From the NCBI GenBank assembly GCA_002314775.1, contig DCHE01000014.1:427-25229 (forward strand): a stretch of 24,803 nucleotides of DNA, read 5' to 3'. Under the pieces are notes generated by a model. The model had not been told where the DNA came from and did no database searches. It saw only the letters and a program-made list of their open reading frames with translations. A program made the position numbers and the translations under genes. Shown in pieces: positions 7,277 through 14,591 of the stretch (position 1 is the stretch's first letter; every line of letters starts with the position of its first letter). Source of the stretch: Lachnospiraceae bacterium UBA1760 (lineage in GTDB: Bacteria > Bacillota > Clostridia > Lachnospirales > Lachnospiraceae).

Positions 7277-8986
7277 ATGGCAAAGAAAAAGAAGGATGGA
7301 ATGGATGCAATTGATTATATCTATAAACAGATAGAGGATAATAAAAATACTACAGCAGAAGAAATAATTAGATTTATTGATTTATTTGATTCGACGATGA
7401 ATGATTATCTGTATGTGTATGATATGGATAATGATTACTACTATATCTCTAGGACTGCTGCCGAAAAGTTCAATTTACCATTACAGGGCTACCACAATGT
7501 CATGGAGGTGCAGAGAGGTCTGATATATCCTGATGATTTGGAGCTCTTCAATAACGAAATTAATAGTATTACTGAGAATAAACGAAAAACACATAATCTG
7601 ACCTACAGATGGGTTGATAAGGATATGAAAAATGTCTGGATCAATTGCAGAGGCGTCGTTATTTATGCAGAAGATGGTCACATGAGAATGGTGGCTGGCT
7701 GCATAAATGAAGTTGGTAAGAAGCAGGTTGCGGATAATATTACCGGACTTATGGCTGAGGAGAGTATGAGGGAATATTTCCTCAAGGATGGCCATAGAAA
7801 ACCGGTGTATTTGCAAAGAATCGGAATTGATAATTTTAAGGAGATTAATGAGAAGTATGGACTTGACTACGGCGATATGATAATTAGCAAGGTGGTTGAG
7901 TGTATCAAGGAGGTTTTGGTTCCAGGGGATAGAATCTTCAGAATTGTAGCCGATGAATTTATGATTATTTCCTATGATGACAGCGAGGATAATAAGGCAC
8001 CAGTTGTCTATGAAAGAATCAGAAAGAGCATAAAAAGATTCATAGAGAATAATGGATATGAAACCTTCTTTACTGTTTCATCCGGAATAATATACAGTGA
8101 TAAGCTTGTGAATAATGATTATGATATGATTATGCGCTGGACCGAGTTTGCACTTAACGAGGCAAAAAAGGCCGGTAAAAATCAGTATTATATCTTTGAT
8201 GACAAGGAATATGAGCATTTCATTGCTGAAAAAAGGCTTACTGACTGCATGAGAAGATCAATAAACAATAAATTTGACGGCTTTGAGGTATATCTTCAGC
8301 CGATTGTTGAGATGGAGGAATGTCAATTTTCAGGAGCTGAGGCACTACTAAGATATAACACGAAGGAAACAGGCTTCGTATCTCCAGCTGAGTTTATTCC
8401 TCTTCTTGAGGAATCAGGACTGATTGTGCCTGTTGGAAACTGGGTTATCGAGAAGGCACTTGATTATTGTAAGCTGCTTAGAAAGAGATATCCTGATTTC
8501 AGGATAAATGTCAATCTGTCCTATGTGCAGATACTAAGGTCAGATGTTCTTGAGGTTATTACAAATGCTCTCGATGAGAGACATTTGCCAAGCTCGGCTA
8601 TTGTTGTTGAGGTTACTGAAAGTGGACTGCTTGAATCGAATGCCCAGTTTGAACGCTTCTGCACGGGCTTAAAAAAGAGAGAGATACCTATGGCTCTTGA
8701 TGACTTCGGAACAGGTTATTCAAACCTCAGATATCTTTATACCTTAAATCCAGACAATATTAAGATTGACAGGTCCTTCACACTTAGAGCCTTAAATGGT
8801 GCATATGAGAAAACTATGCTCAGATATATAGTTGAGATGGCTCATGGTATTGGCCTTAAGCTTTGTATTGAAGGAATCGAGACCAGAGATGAGTTGAAAT
8901 CAATATGTGAGATAAACCCTGATTATGTTCAAGGCTACTACTATGGAAGACCTTGTCCACTGCAGGAGTTTTTGGATAGATTTTAG
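7277..8986 (+). CDS. PAS-GGDEF(degenerate)-EAL c-di-GMP phosphodiesterase
   Basis: A 569-residue soluble protein. A PAS-like sensor (about 31-147) is followed by a GGDEF-fold domain (150-305). Its active-site loop reads VADEF (224-228), so cyclase activity should be lost; it may serve as a GTP sensor or scaffold. The EAL domain (318-565) keeps the catalytic set: E355 in EALLR, N413 (NVNLS), E445/E448 (VEVTES), DDFGTG (474-480 region), K496 and D498 (KIDRS), E532 (IEGIE) and Q552 (QGYYYGRP). The protein should hydrolyse c-di-GMP to pGpG. The ATG follows AAAGGA 12 bases after the small gene. It places c-di-GMP turnover in the same operon as the STAS/PP2C pair. Confidence 0.9.
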   Translation: MAKKKKDGMDAIDYIYKQIEDNKNTTAEEIIRFIDLFDSTMNDYLYVYDMDNDYYYISRTAAEKFNLPLQGYHNVMEVQRGLIYPDDLELFNNEINSITENKRKTHNLTYRWVDKDMKNVWINCRGVVIYAEDGHMRMVAGCINEVGKKQVADNITGLMAEESMREYFLKDGHRKPVYLQRIGIDNFKEINEKYGLDYGDMIISKVVECIKEVLVPGDRIFRIVADEFMIISYDDSEDNKAPVVYERIRKSIKRFIENNGYETFFTVSSGIIYSDKLVNNDYDMIMRWTEFALNEAKKAGKNQYYIFDDKEYEHFIAEKRLTDCMRRSINNKFDGFEVYLQPIVEMEECQFSGAEALLRYNTKETGFVSPAEFIPLLEESGLIVPVGNWVIEKALDYCKLLRKRYPDFRINVNLSYVQILRSDVLEVITNALDERHLPSSAIVVEVTESGLLESNAQFERFCTGLKKREIPMALDDFGTGYSNLRYLYTLNPDNIKIDRSFTLRALNGAYEKTMLRYIVEMAHGIGLKLCIEGIETRDELKSICEINPDYVQGYYYGRPCPLQEFLDRF

Positions 8987-8989
8987 ATT

Positions 8990-9010
8990 GTCCCCGCAGC
9001 TTGGCGGGAC
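8990..9010 (+). other. intra-operon hairpin before the TPR gene
   Basis: GTCCCCGC (8990-8997) pairs with GCGGGAC (9004-9010), with one bulged C and a six-base loop. It ends just before the ribosome site AAGGG (9012-9016). There is no T-tract, so it is not a terminator. It may stabilise an RNA end or influence translation of the TPR gene. Confidence 0.5.
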
Positions 9011-9024
9011 GAAGGGATGACGTT

Positions 9025-11370
9025 ATGAATCAGGATGAGTTTTACACTGAATTAGATAAGCTCTTTAAGAAAAACCGCTCAGATGAGGTTCCTGCGTATC
9101 TGGAGGATTACCTGAAGAGGTCTAAGGAGGATAAGCCTGCCCTTGTTATGATTTATAACGAGATGATGGGCTACTACAGAGAAAAAAGTGAGTATGATAA
9201 GGCCCTTTCAGCAGCCCGGGAATCAGAAAGGCTTATGGAGGAACTTGAATACACAGTAAACGGTGATTACGCAGCCCTAATGCTTAATATTGGCGGTGTG
9301 TACAGAGCGATAAATGACTTTGATAATGCAGATACCTATTACGAAAGAGCGTATGAGTGCTACAGGAAGCTTTATTCGCCTGATGATTATCAGCTCGCAG
9401 AATACTATAACAATGCGGCACTTCTTTCGGAGGAAAAGGGAGAGTTTTCCAAGGCGACAGAGTATCTTGAGGAGGCGCTTAGAATCTGTAAGCTGTACGA
9501 GAATACAGATTTTCAGATTGCAGTTACCTATGCGAATCTTGGAGCCTCAGAGATTGAGGCAGGTGAACTGGATGCAGCCTGGGAGGACATAAGTAATTCG
9601 ATTGAATTATTTAGCTGCATGGGTACAAATGACCAGCATTTTGCTCTTGCTCTCGCCTCAATGGGAAGGCTTTGCTGGCTGAAAAAGGACTTTGCAGAGG
9701 CGGCTCTTTACTATGAGAGAGCACTTCCAATGATTGAGGGTTATATCGGAAGGACGAGAGGCTATAACAGAGTGCTTGATGCCTATAATGAGATGCTTAA
9801 GGATAAGGAAGCATATACTAAGCCTGTCAAGGCGATGGATTTGGCGGAGGATTTCTATCTGAGCCTGATTAAACCAATGATTCACGGCAGGTTTTCAGAA
9901 TATGAGGAGAGAATCGCAGTTGGAAAGGCAGGAGAGGGCTCGGACTGTTTTGGCTTTGATGATAAGGTGTCCAGGGACCATGACTTTGGTCCAGGTCTTT
10001 CGCTCTGGCTTACCGAGGCTGACTTTAAGGAGATTGGCGAGGATTTGGCTAAGGCATATTCAGAGGCTTATTATTTGTATGTTGCTGAAATCTACAGGAA
10101 GCGCTTTCCAAACGAGACCAATATTTCGAGCGAGGTAAATGATGTCAGGGCCGAGGGAAGAACCGGAGTCAGTACTATTTCCGGATTTTTCACAAAGCTT
10201 ACAGGCTATCCTGACGGACCGTTAACCGACGAGGAGTATATGACTGTTCCTTCAGAGGGACTCGCTATGGCTACAAATGGCAAGGTGTTCAGAGATGACC
10301 TGGGCGCATTTACAAGAGTGAGAAGCAGGCTTATGGAGGGCTATCCAGAGAGAGCAAAGCTTATAATGCTTGCAGAGGCAATTGCAAAGCTTGGACAGGC
10401 GGCCCAGTACAATTACCCAAGAGCCTTAAGCAGAGGAGACGTATATTCTGCTGCCCTTATACGATATGCTGCAGTTAAGGAGGCAATAAGGGTTATCTAT
10501 CTCTTGAATGACAGGTATATGCCAATAGACAAGTGGCTCTTTGCAGGACTTGAGAAAACTAAAGTGCTGGTAAAAGCGAAGGGACTTGCTAAAAAAGCTC
10601 TTGTTATGTCTGACAATGATGAGGAAGCTCCGATAATTCTTGAGAAGCTTTGTATGCTTATTCTTGAGGAATTAATTAAGCAGGATTTGGTAAAGTCCGG
10701 AAATGACTTCCTGCCGGACACAGCAAACTGGATATTTGTAAGAGCAGAGCTTAATAAGCCTAGTGTTGAGGAACTTGCAGAGTATATCGCAAAGCAGGAG
10801 TTTACTGCATTTGACAAGGTTAAGAATGAGGGTGGAAGAGCGAACTGCCAGGATGACTGGACAACCTTTAGAATTATGAGAGTCAGTCAGTATCTTGCAT
10901 GGACAAAGGAGATGCTTGTCCAGTATATTCTCGATTTCAAGGATGCAACTAATAATGGCAGAAATCCGATAACAGAGAAATACGGATATATGATGGAGAG
11001 CACGGTACCATGGGAGTTTGAGAAGATTAAGAGCGGACTGCCTATTGTTTCAGAAGAGAAGAGAGCTATTGTGGATGCGGTATGCAAAATACAGGTTGAG
11101 TGGATGGAGGCCTTTGCAGCTGAATACCCTGGACTTGCTAAAAATGCACGAATAATTCATACTAGCGATGATAAGCCGTGGGATACCTCCTACGAGACGT
11201 ATCTAAGAGGTGAGATGTTCACCTATAGCCAGACTATGCTTGCACTATACACCAGATTCATAATCAGTCTTAAAAATTGTGATCAAAATCTGGCCTATAA
11301 AATAATGGAAAACACAGTGCATCTTTACGGCTATAAGGATTTAAAGAGCGCCATGGAAAAGAATGAGTAA
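9025..11370 (+). CDS. TPR - DUF4037 - DUF4125 three-part protein
   Basis: A 781-residue cytoplasmic protein. Residues 1-270 form tetratricopeptide repeats (for example NIGGVYRAINDFDNADTYYE, AALLSEEKGEFSKATEYLEEAL), a protein-binding scaffold. Residues about 285-575 match DUF4037. The loop from G304 runs GSDCFGFDDKVSRDHDFG, a nucleotidyltransferase-like glycine-serine plus aspartate signature, so it may be an NTase-fold enzyme. Residues about 585-775 match DUF4125, with FDKVKNEGGRANCQDDW and FRIMRVSQYLAW. Domain names are from memory of these families; function is unknown. The start at ATG 9025 is chosen for its AAGGG ribosome site over an upstream in-frame TTG (9001) in the hairpin. Last gene of the operon; no clear terminator follows. 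Confidence 0.8.
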   Translation: MNQDEFYTELDKLFKKNRSDEVPAYLEDYLKRSKEDKPALVMIYNEMMGYYREKSEYDKALSAARESERLMEELEYTVNGDYAALMLNIGGVYRAINDFDNADTYYERAYECYRKLYSPDDYQLAEYYNNAALLSEEKGEFSKATEYLEEALRICKLYENTDFQIAVTYANLGASEIEAGELDAAWEDISNSIELFSCMGTNDQHFALALASMGRLCWLKKDFAEAALYYERALPMIEGYIGRTRGYNRVLDAYNEMLKDKEAYTKPVKAMDLAEDFYLSLIKPMIHGRFSEYEERIAVGKAGEGSDCFGFDDKVSRDHDFGPGLSLWLTEADFKEIGEDLAKAYSEAYYLYVAEIYRKRFPNETNISSEVNDVRAEGRTGVSTISGFFTKLTGYPDGPLTDEEYMTVPSEGLAMATNGKVFRDDLGAFTRVRSRLMEGYPERAKLIMLAEAIAKLGQAAQYNYPRALSRGDVYSAALIRYAAVKEAIRVIYLLNDRYMPIDKWLFAGLEKTKVLVKAKGLAKKALVMSDNDEEAPIILEKLCMLILEELIKQDLVKSGNDFLPDTANWIFVRAELNKPSVEELAEYIAKQEFTAFDKVKNEGGRANCQDDWTTFRIMRVSQYLAWTKEMLVQYILDFKDATNNGRNPITEKYGYMMESTVPWEFEKIKSGLPIVSEEKRAIVDAVCKIQVEWMEAFAAEYPGLAKNARIIHTSDDKPWDTSYETYLRGEMFTYSQTMLALYTRFIISLKNCDQNLAYKIMENTVHLYGYKDLKSAMEKNE

Positions 11371-11407
11371 TGTTAAAAATACTTGTTATTTACCTGCTGA
11401 TTTGGTA

Positions 11408-11437
11408 TTGATTATTTGAAAATTATTATGTTATTAT
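11408..11437 (+). promoter_or_regulatory. extended -10 promoter for plsC
   Basis: TTGATT (11408-11413), an 18-base spacer and TATTAT (11432-11437), with TG one base upstream (11429-11430), which makes an extended -10. Transcription should start near 11444, leaving about 63 leader bases before the ATG at 11507. Confidence 0.5.
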
Positions 11438-11506
11438 GTCTATGTTGGAATGAAAAAGGATTGCCCGATTCAGGGTAAAAAAGTGGTAAAACAACGAGGT
11501 TTTTTA

Positions 11507-12364
11507 ATGTTAAAGTTTATTTATCTGATGATAAGCATAGCGGGCTCAATACTCACTGGAATTAAGCTCAAGCTTACAGAAAAGGTTATAGGTATAGTGG
11601 CCATGATTTTACTTGTTCTTGGCTATTATCTTATCTGCTTTGGTATCAATCTGATTATTTTTATGCTTGTATCTCTCACAATTGACAAGAGAAAGGTACC
11701 AGAGAGAATTGATACTATTTACAGAAAGGTTGGACTGGGAACTCTAAAATGCTTCCTTGATTCAATGCGTGTGAAGGTTCATGTTAGCGGTGATGAAAAG
11801 ATTACCTCGGACAAGTTCCTTTTTGTTGGAAATCACAGGTCGGCATTTGATCCACAGGTTGAGATGCTGGCATTTAGAAAGAAAAAGCTGTCCTTTGTAT
11901 CTAAGAAGGAGAATCTTGGCATTCCATTTGTAGGAAGATACATGGTTGCTGTCGGCTGTTTATCAATCGACAGAGAGAGTGCTTCTTCAGCAGTTCAGAG
12001 TATTAACCAGGCAGCAGATTTTATTAAGAGTGGAAAGGCCAATATGGGTATTTACCCGGAGGGAAGGGTTAATCTTACCCAGGATCCGCTTCTTCCACTT
12101 AGAAACGGTGCACTTAAAATTGCAAAAAAAGCGGATGTTCCAATTGTTGTAGCAACAATCAGAGGAACAGAACATATAAGAAATATGCTTCGTCTGTTCA
12201 AGAAGAAGCATGTGTATATTGATGTTGTGGAGCAGATTCCAGAAGAGATTGTCAAGTCACTGAGCACGGTTGAGCTTGGAAAGAAGATTACCGAGATTAT
12301 GACCGAGAATCTCTCGAAATTTTATAAAGGGGAGACCTCTGCAACGCAGGAGGAACCATCATGA
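11507..12364 (+). CDS. plsC: 1-acyl-sn-glycerol-3-phosphate acyltransferase (PlsC family)
   Basis: A membrane-bound acyltransferase of 285 residues that adds a second acyl chain to lysophosphatidic acid, making phosphatidic acid for membrane lipids. Hydrophobic segments span about 3-18 and 26-58. The catalytic NHRSAFD (NHxxxxD, 109-115) and the substrate-binding YPEGR (183-187) are intact; VPIV (211-214) is the fourth motif. I start at 11507 because GAGG (11496-11499) is well spaced. An ATG 57 bases upstream (11450) has only a weak site and would sit a few bases from the predicted transcript start. The stop codon is inside a nested hairpin (12352-12389). Other lysophospholipid acyltransferases share these motifs, so the exact acceptor is inferred. 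Confidence 0.88.
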   Translation: MLKFIYLMISIAGSILTGIKLKLTEKVIGIVAMILLVLGYYLICFGINLIIFMLVSLTIDKRKVPERIDTIYRKVGLGTLKCFLDSMRVKVHVSGDEKITSDKFLFVGNHRSAFDPQVEMLAFRKKKLSFVSKKENLGIPFVGRYMVAVGCLSIDRESASSAVQSINQAADFIKSGKANMGIYPEGRVNLTQDPLLPLRNGALKIAKKADVPIVVATIRGTEHIRNMLRLFKKKHVYIDVVEQIPEEIVKSLSTVELGKKITEIMTENLSKFYKGETSATQEEPS

Positions 12365-12389
12365 CGGAGTCATGATTTAGGATGGTTCC
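12352..12389 (+). other. nested palindrome between plsC and the LacI-family gene
   Basis: An inner perfect 8-bp palindrome has ATCATGAC (12358-12365) and GTCATGAT (12369-12376) around GGA. Outer arms are GGAACC (12352-12357) and GGTTCC (12384-12389). An alternative 9-bp pairing, GGAACCATC with GATGGTTCC, competes with the inner stem. It covers the plsC stop codon. No T-tract follows, so it is not a standard terminator. It could be an operator for the LacI-type gene 33 bases downstream, or an RNA element. Confidence 0.6.
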
Positions 12390-12422
12390 GACGACCTACA
12401 TATTGAACAAGGAGAATGAAAT

Positions 12423-13430
12423 TTGACTATAAAAGATATTGCCAGAATCTCTGGTTACGGAATAAGTACAGTTTCAAGGGTAATCAACAATCAGAGTGAG
12501 GTTAGCCCTGAGGCGAGGAAGAAAATACTTGAGGTCATAAAGGAAAACAATTTTGAGCCTAATCAGAATGCCAAGCACCTTAAGATGCAGAGAAGCCAGT
12601 CCTTTGGTATTATTGTCAAGGGTACTGCCAATATGCTGTTTGCAGACATTTTAGAGAAGATTCAGAAGCTTCTCATCGCCAATGGTGAGAATGCAGTGGT
12701 TGAGTATATTGATGAGGATGGAAATGAAATCGACACAGCTATAAGACTCTGCAGGGACAGAAACCCAAAGGGACTTTTCTTCCTGGGTGGAAATGTTGAG
12801 TATTTCAATGAGAAGTTTGCACTGATAAATGTTCCTACTATCCTTATGACCAATGTGGCTGATTCAAGCGACCACAATAACCTTTCATCAATCTCAACAA
12901 ATGATGATGATGCCGCAAAGACAATGATTAGATACCTTATCAGTAAGGGTCATAAGAATATCTGCATACTTGGCGGAAGATTACAGGGTGTCGAGATAAG
13001 CTCGAGCCGTTTCAAGGGCTGCCTTGATGCTTTTAGTGAGGCAGGAATCGAATTCGATAAGGATAAGCAGTATGAGCCATGCAGATTCTCAATGCGGGAT
13101 GGCTATGACGCAGCGAAGCTTCTTCTTAAGAGGAATCCTGAGGCTACGGCAGTATTTGCCATCGGTGATACAATTGCCCTTGGTGCTCTCCGTGCTATAA
13201 ACGATATTGGAAAGACTGTTCCAGGTGACATAAGCTTAGCTGGTTTTGATGGAATTATGCTTTCGGATTATATTGTTCCAAGGCTCACTACCATTAAGCA
13301 GAATACTGATGAGATGGCAGAAACGGGCGTTTCTCTTATGCTGAGCCAGCTTGAAAATGGACCGAGCGGAAAGCATATAAGAATTCCATTTTCCTTCGTT
13401 GAGGGCGAGAGTGTTGCAAGCCTGAATTAG
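12423..13430 (+). CDS. LacI family transcriptional regulator (TTG start)
   Basis: A 335-residue DNA-binding repressor. The N-terminal helix-turn-helix (1-46) has TIKDIARISG and the recognition helix GISTVSRVINN (13-23). The hinge PNQNAKHLKMQRS (46-58) and a periplasmic-binding-protein-like ligand domain (60-335) follow, with GLFFLGG, NICILGGRLQG, AVFAIGDTIALGALRAI and ISLAGFDG. It should bind a sugar or sugar phosphate and control nearby carbohydrate genes. The ROK kinase gene downstream, with a large palindrome in its leader, is a candidate target (inference). The gene starts with TTG at 12423, supported by AAGGAG (12409-12414) and by the family N-terminus beginning exactly there. It may be transcribed with plsC. 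A strong terminator follows. Confidence 0.93.
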   Translation: MTIKDIARISGYGISTVSRVINNQSEVSPEARKKILEVIKENNFEPNQNAKHLKMQRSQSFGIIVKGTANMLFADILEKIQKLLIANGENAVVEYIDEDGNEIDTAIRLCRDRNPKGLFFLGGNVEYFNEKFALINVPTILMTNVADSSDHNNLSSISTNDDDAAKTMIRYLISKGHKNICILGGRLQGVEISSSRFKGCLDAFSEAGIEFDKDKQYEPCRFSMRDGYDAAKLLLKRNPEATAVFAIGDTIALGALRAINDIGKTVPGDISLAGFDGIMLSDYIVPRLTTIKQNTDEMAETGVSLMLSQLENGPSGKHIRIPFSFVEGESVASLN

Positions 13431-13488
13431 GACGGGGAAATGTCAATTATTTGAAAAAATATCAAAAATAATTATAGATATTATAAGT

Positions 13489-13532
13489 AAAAATCCGTAT
13501 AATATAGAATAGGCTATATTATGCGGATTTTT
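13489..13532 (+). terminator. strong terminator after the LacI-family gene
   Basis: A 19-bp stem (13489-13507 with 13514-13532) has one G-U pair and a six-base loop AATAGG. The left arm begins AAAAATCCG and the right arm ends CGGATTTTT. The A- and T-rich stem ends mean it could work in both directions. Confidence 0.8.
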
Positions 13533-13535
13533 AAT

Positions 13536-13562
13536 TTCTTGACAGAATAATTCTGCCAAGAA
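13536..13562 (+). promoter_or_regulatory. 27-bp palindrome, probable operator, upstream of ROK kinase gene
   Basis: Thirteen-base arms, TTCTTGACAGAAT (13536-13548) and ATTCTGCCAAGAA (13550-13562), flank a central A, with one mismatched pair per half. It contains TTGACA (13539-13544), a consensus -35 box, though I find no convincing -10 at standard spacing. Position and symmetry fit a repressor site over a promoter, about 40 bases before the kinase ATG. Confidence 0.6.
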
Positions 13563-13581
13563 TTGTGATAAGAATTGTAAT
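13558..13581 (+). repeat. 12-bp tandem repeat in ROK gene leader
   Basis: AAGAATTGTGAT (13558-13569) is followed by AAGAATTGTAAT (13570-13581), one base different. It overlaps the right arm of the palindrome. It may be slippage or part of a regulatory site. Confidence 0.65.
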
Positions 13582-13600
13582 AATAGAAAGAGGACATTAG

Positions 13601-14566
13601 ATGTTTTTAGTGTATGACGCAGGTGGTACCTTTATCAAGTATGCCATCATGGACATAGATGCGAATATAATAGAAAAAGCAAAGGTTGAGGCTCCATCGA
13701 AGCAGGGGAACAAACCGGAGGATTTTGTTCGTGTTTGTGGAGAGATTTATGACAGATATAAGGATAAGTACGAGATAGAAGGAATTGCCATGGATCTGCC
13801 TGGAAGAATAGACGTTGATAATGGAATTGTCTATGGTGGAGGCGGGTTCCCATATCTTGATAAGTATCCACTTGGAGATATGCTGTCAAAAAGATGTGAT
13901 GATCTTCCGGTAGCTCTTGAGAATGATGGAAAGAGTGCAGCCCTTGCTGAGTCCTGGAAGGGCAATGCGGTTGGGATGAAGCATGCAGCAGTCATTGTAA
14001 TAGGAACAGGAATTGGTGGAGGTATCATAATCGATGGAAAGATTCACCGTGGTCTTGATATGATGGCTGGTGAGTTTTCCTTTGATCTCGAGTGTATTTC
14101 CAGAGATATGGTAGATAATATTATTCCGCTTGAGGAATACTGGTATCTGATAGACGAGCTTAAGGCCCCAAGATGCCTTCTTACGATGTATTCTTCAATA
14201 CTTGCCTTAAGAAGAATTGTTGGTGAGAAGAAGAATCTTACAAGAGATGATTTTACAGGAGAGCAGATTATGAAGCTTGCAGCAGAGGGAGATACTGACT
14301 GCATCGAGGCCTTAGAGGATTTGTATTTTTATATTGCGAAGAAGATTTGCAACCTGTATATGACTATAGCTCCGGAGATAATCCTTATGGGAGGCGGTAT
14401 CAGTGCAAATCAGGTTTTTATGGACGGAGTTATGAAGTATGTGAATAAGCTAAGGAGAGCGTCACATATCTATGATGCATTAAAGGTTGATGTATGTAAA
14501 TTTAGAAATGATTCAAATCTTATCGGAGCACTTTACAATTATAAACAGAAGTTTGGTATAGATTAA
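13601..14566 (+). CDS. ROK family sugar kinase lacking the usual zinc site
   Basis: A 321-residue actin-fold kinase that should phosphorylate a hexose or related sugar with ATP. Seen: phosphate-1 loop DAGGTFIKYA (6-15), DLPGRID (65-71), catalytic aspartate in ENDGKSA (107-113), GTGIGGGI (135-142) and the adenosine loop LMGGGIS (262-268). The ROK zinc site is missing: GEFSF (157-161) replaces GEIGH, and no CxCGxxGCxE motif follows. That suggests a divergent subgroup whose sugar specificity cannot be called. Start ATG 13601 is preceded by AGAGGA. The gene follows a terminator and a palindrome, so it probably begins a new transcript reaching the AAA+ gene 25 bases downstream. Confidence 0.88.
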   Translation: MFLVYDAGGTFIKYAIMDIDANIIEKAKVEAPSKQGNKPEDFVRVCGEIYDRYKDKYEIEGIAMDLPGRIDVDNGIVYGGGGFPYLDKYPLGDMLSKRCDDLPVALENDGKSAALAESWKGNAVGMKHAAVIVIGTGIGGGIIIDGKIHRGLDMMAGEFSFDLECISRDMVDNIIPLEEYWYLIDELKAPRCLLTMYSSILALRRIVGEKKNLTRDDFTGEQIMKLAAEGDTDCIEALEDLYFYIAKKICNLYMTIAPEIILMGGGISANQVFMDGVMKYVNKLRRASHIYDALKVDVCKFRNDSNLIGALYNYKQKFGID

Positions 14567-14591
14567 TTATAAATTAGGGGAAGTAGCTGTT

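Noticed and set aside
7277..8986. Diguanylate cyclase activity for the EAL protein
   Set aside because: The GGDEF loop reads VADEF; the two glycines needed for GTP binding are missing.
9314..10138. Overlapping + strand ORFs inside the TPR gene
   Set aside because: They are shadow frames rich in R, Q and L without ribosome sites; the TPR and DUF4037 motifs are in the main frame.
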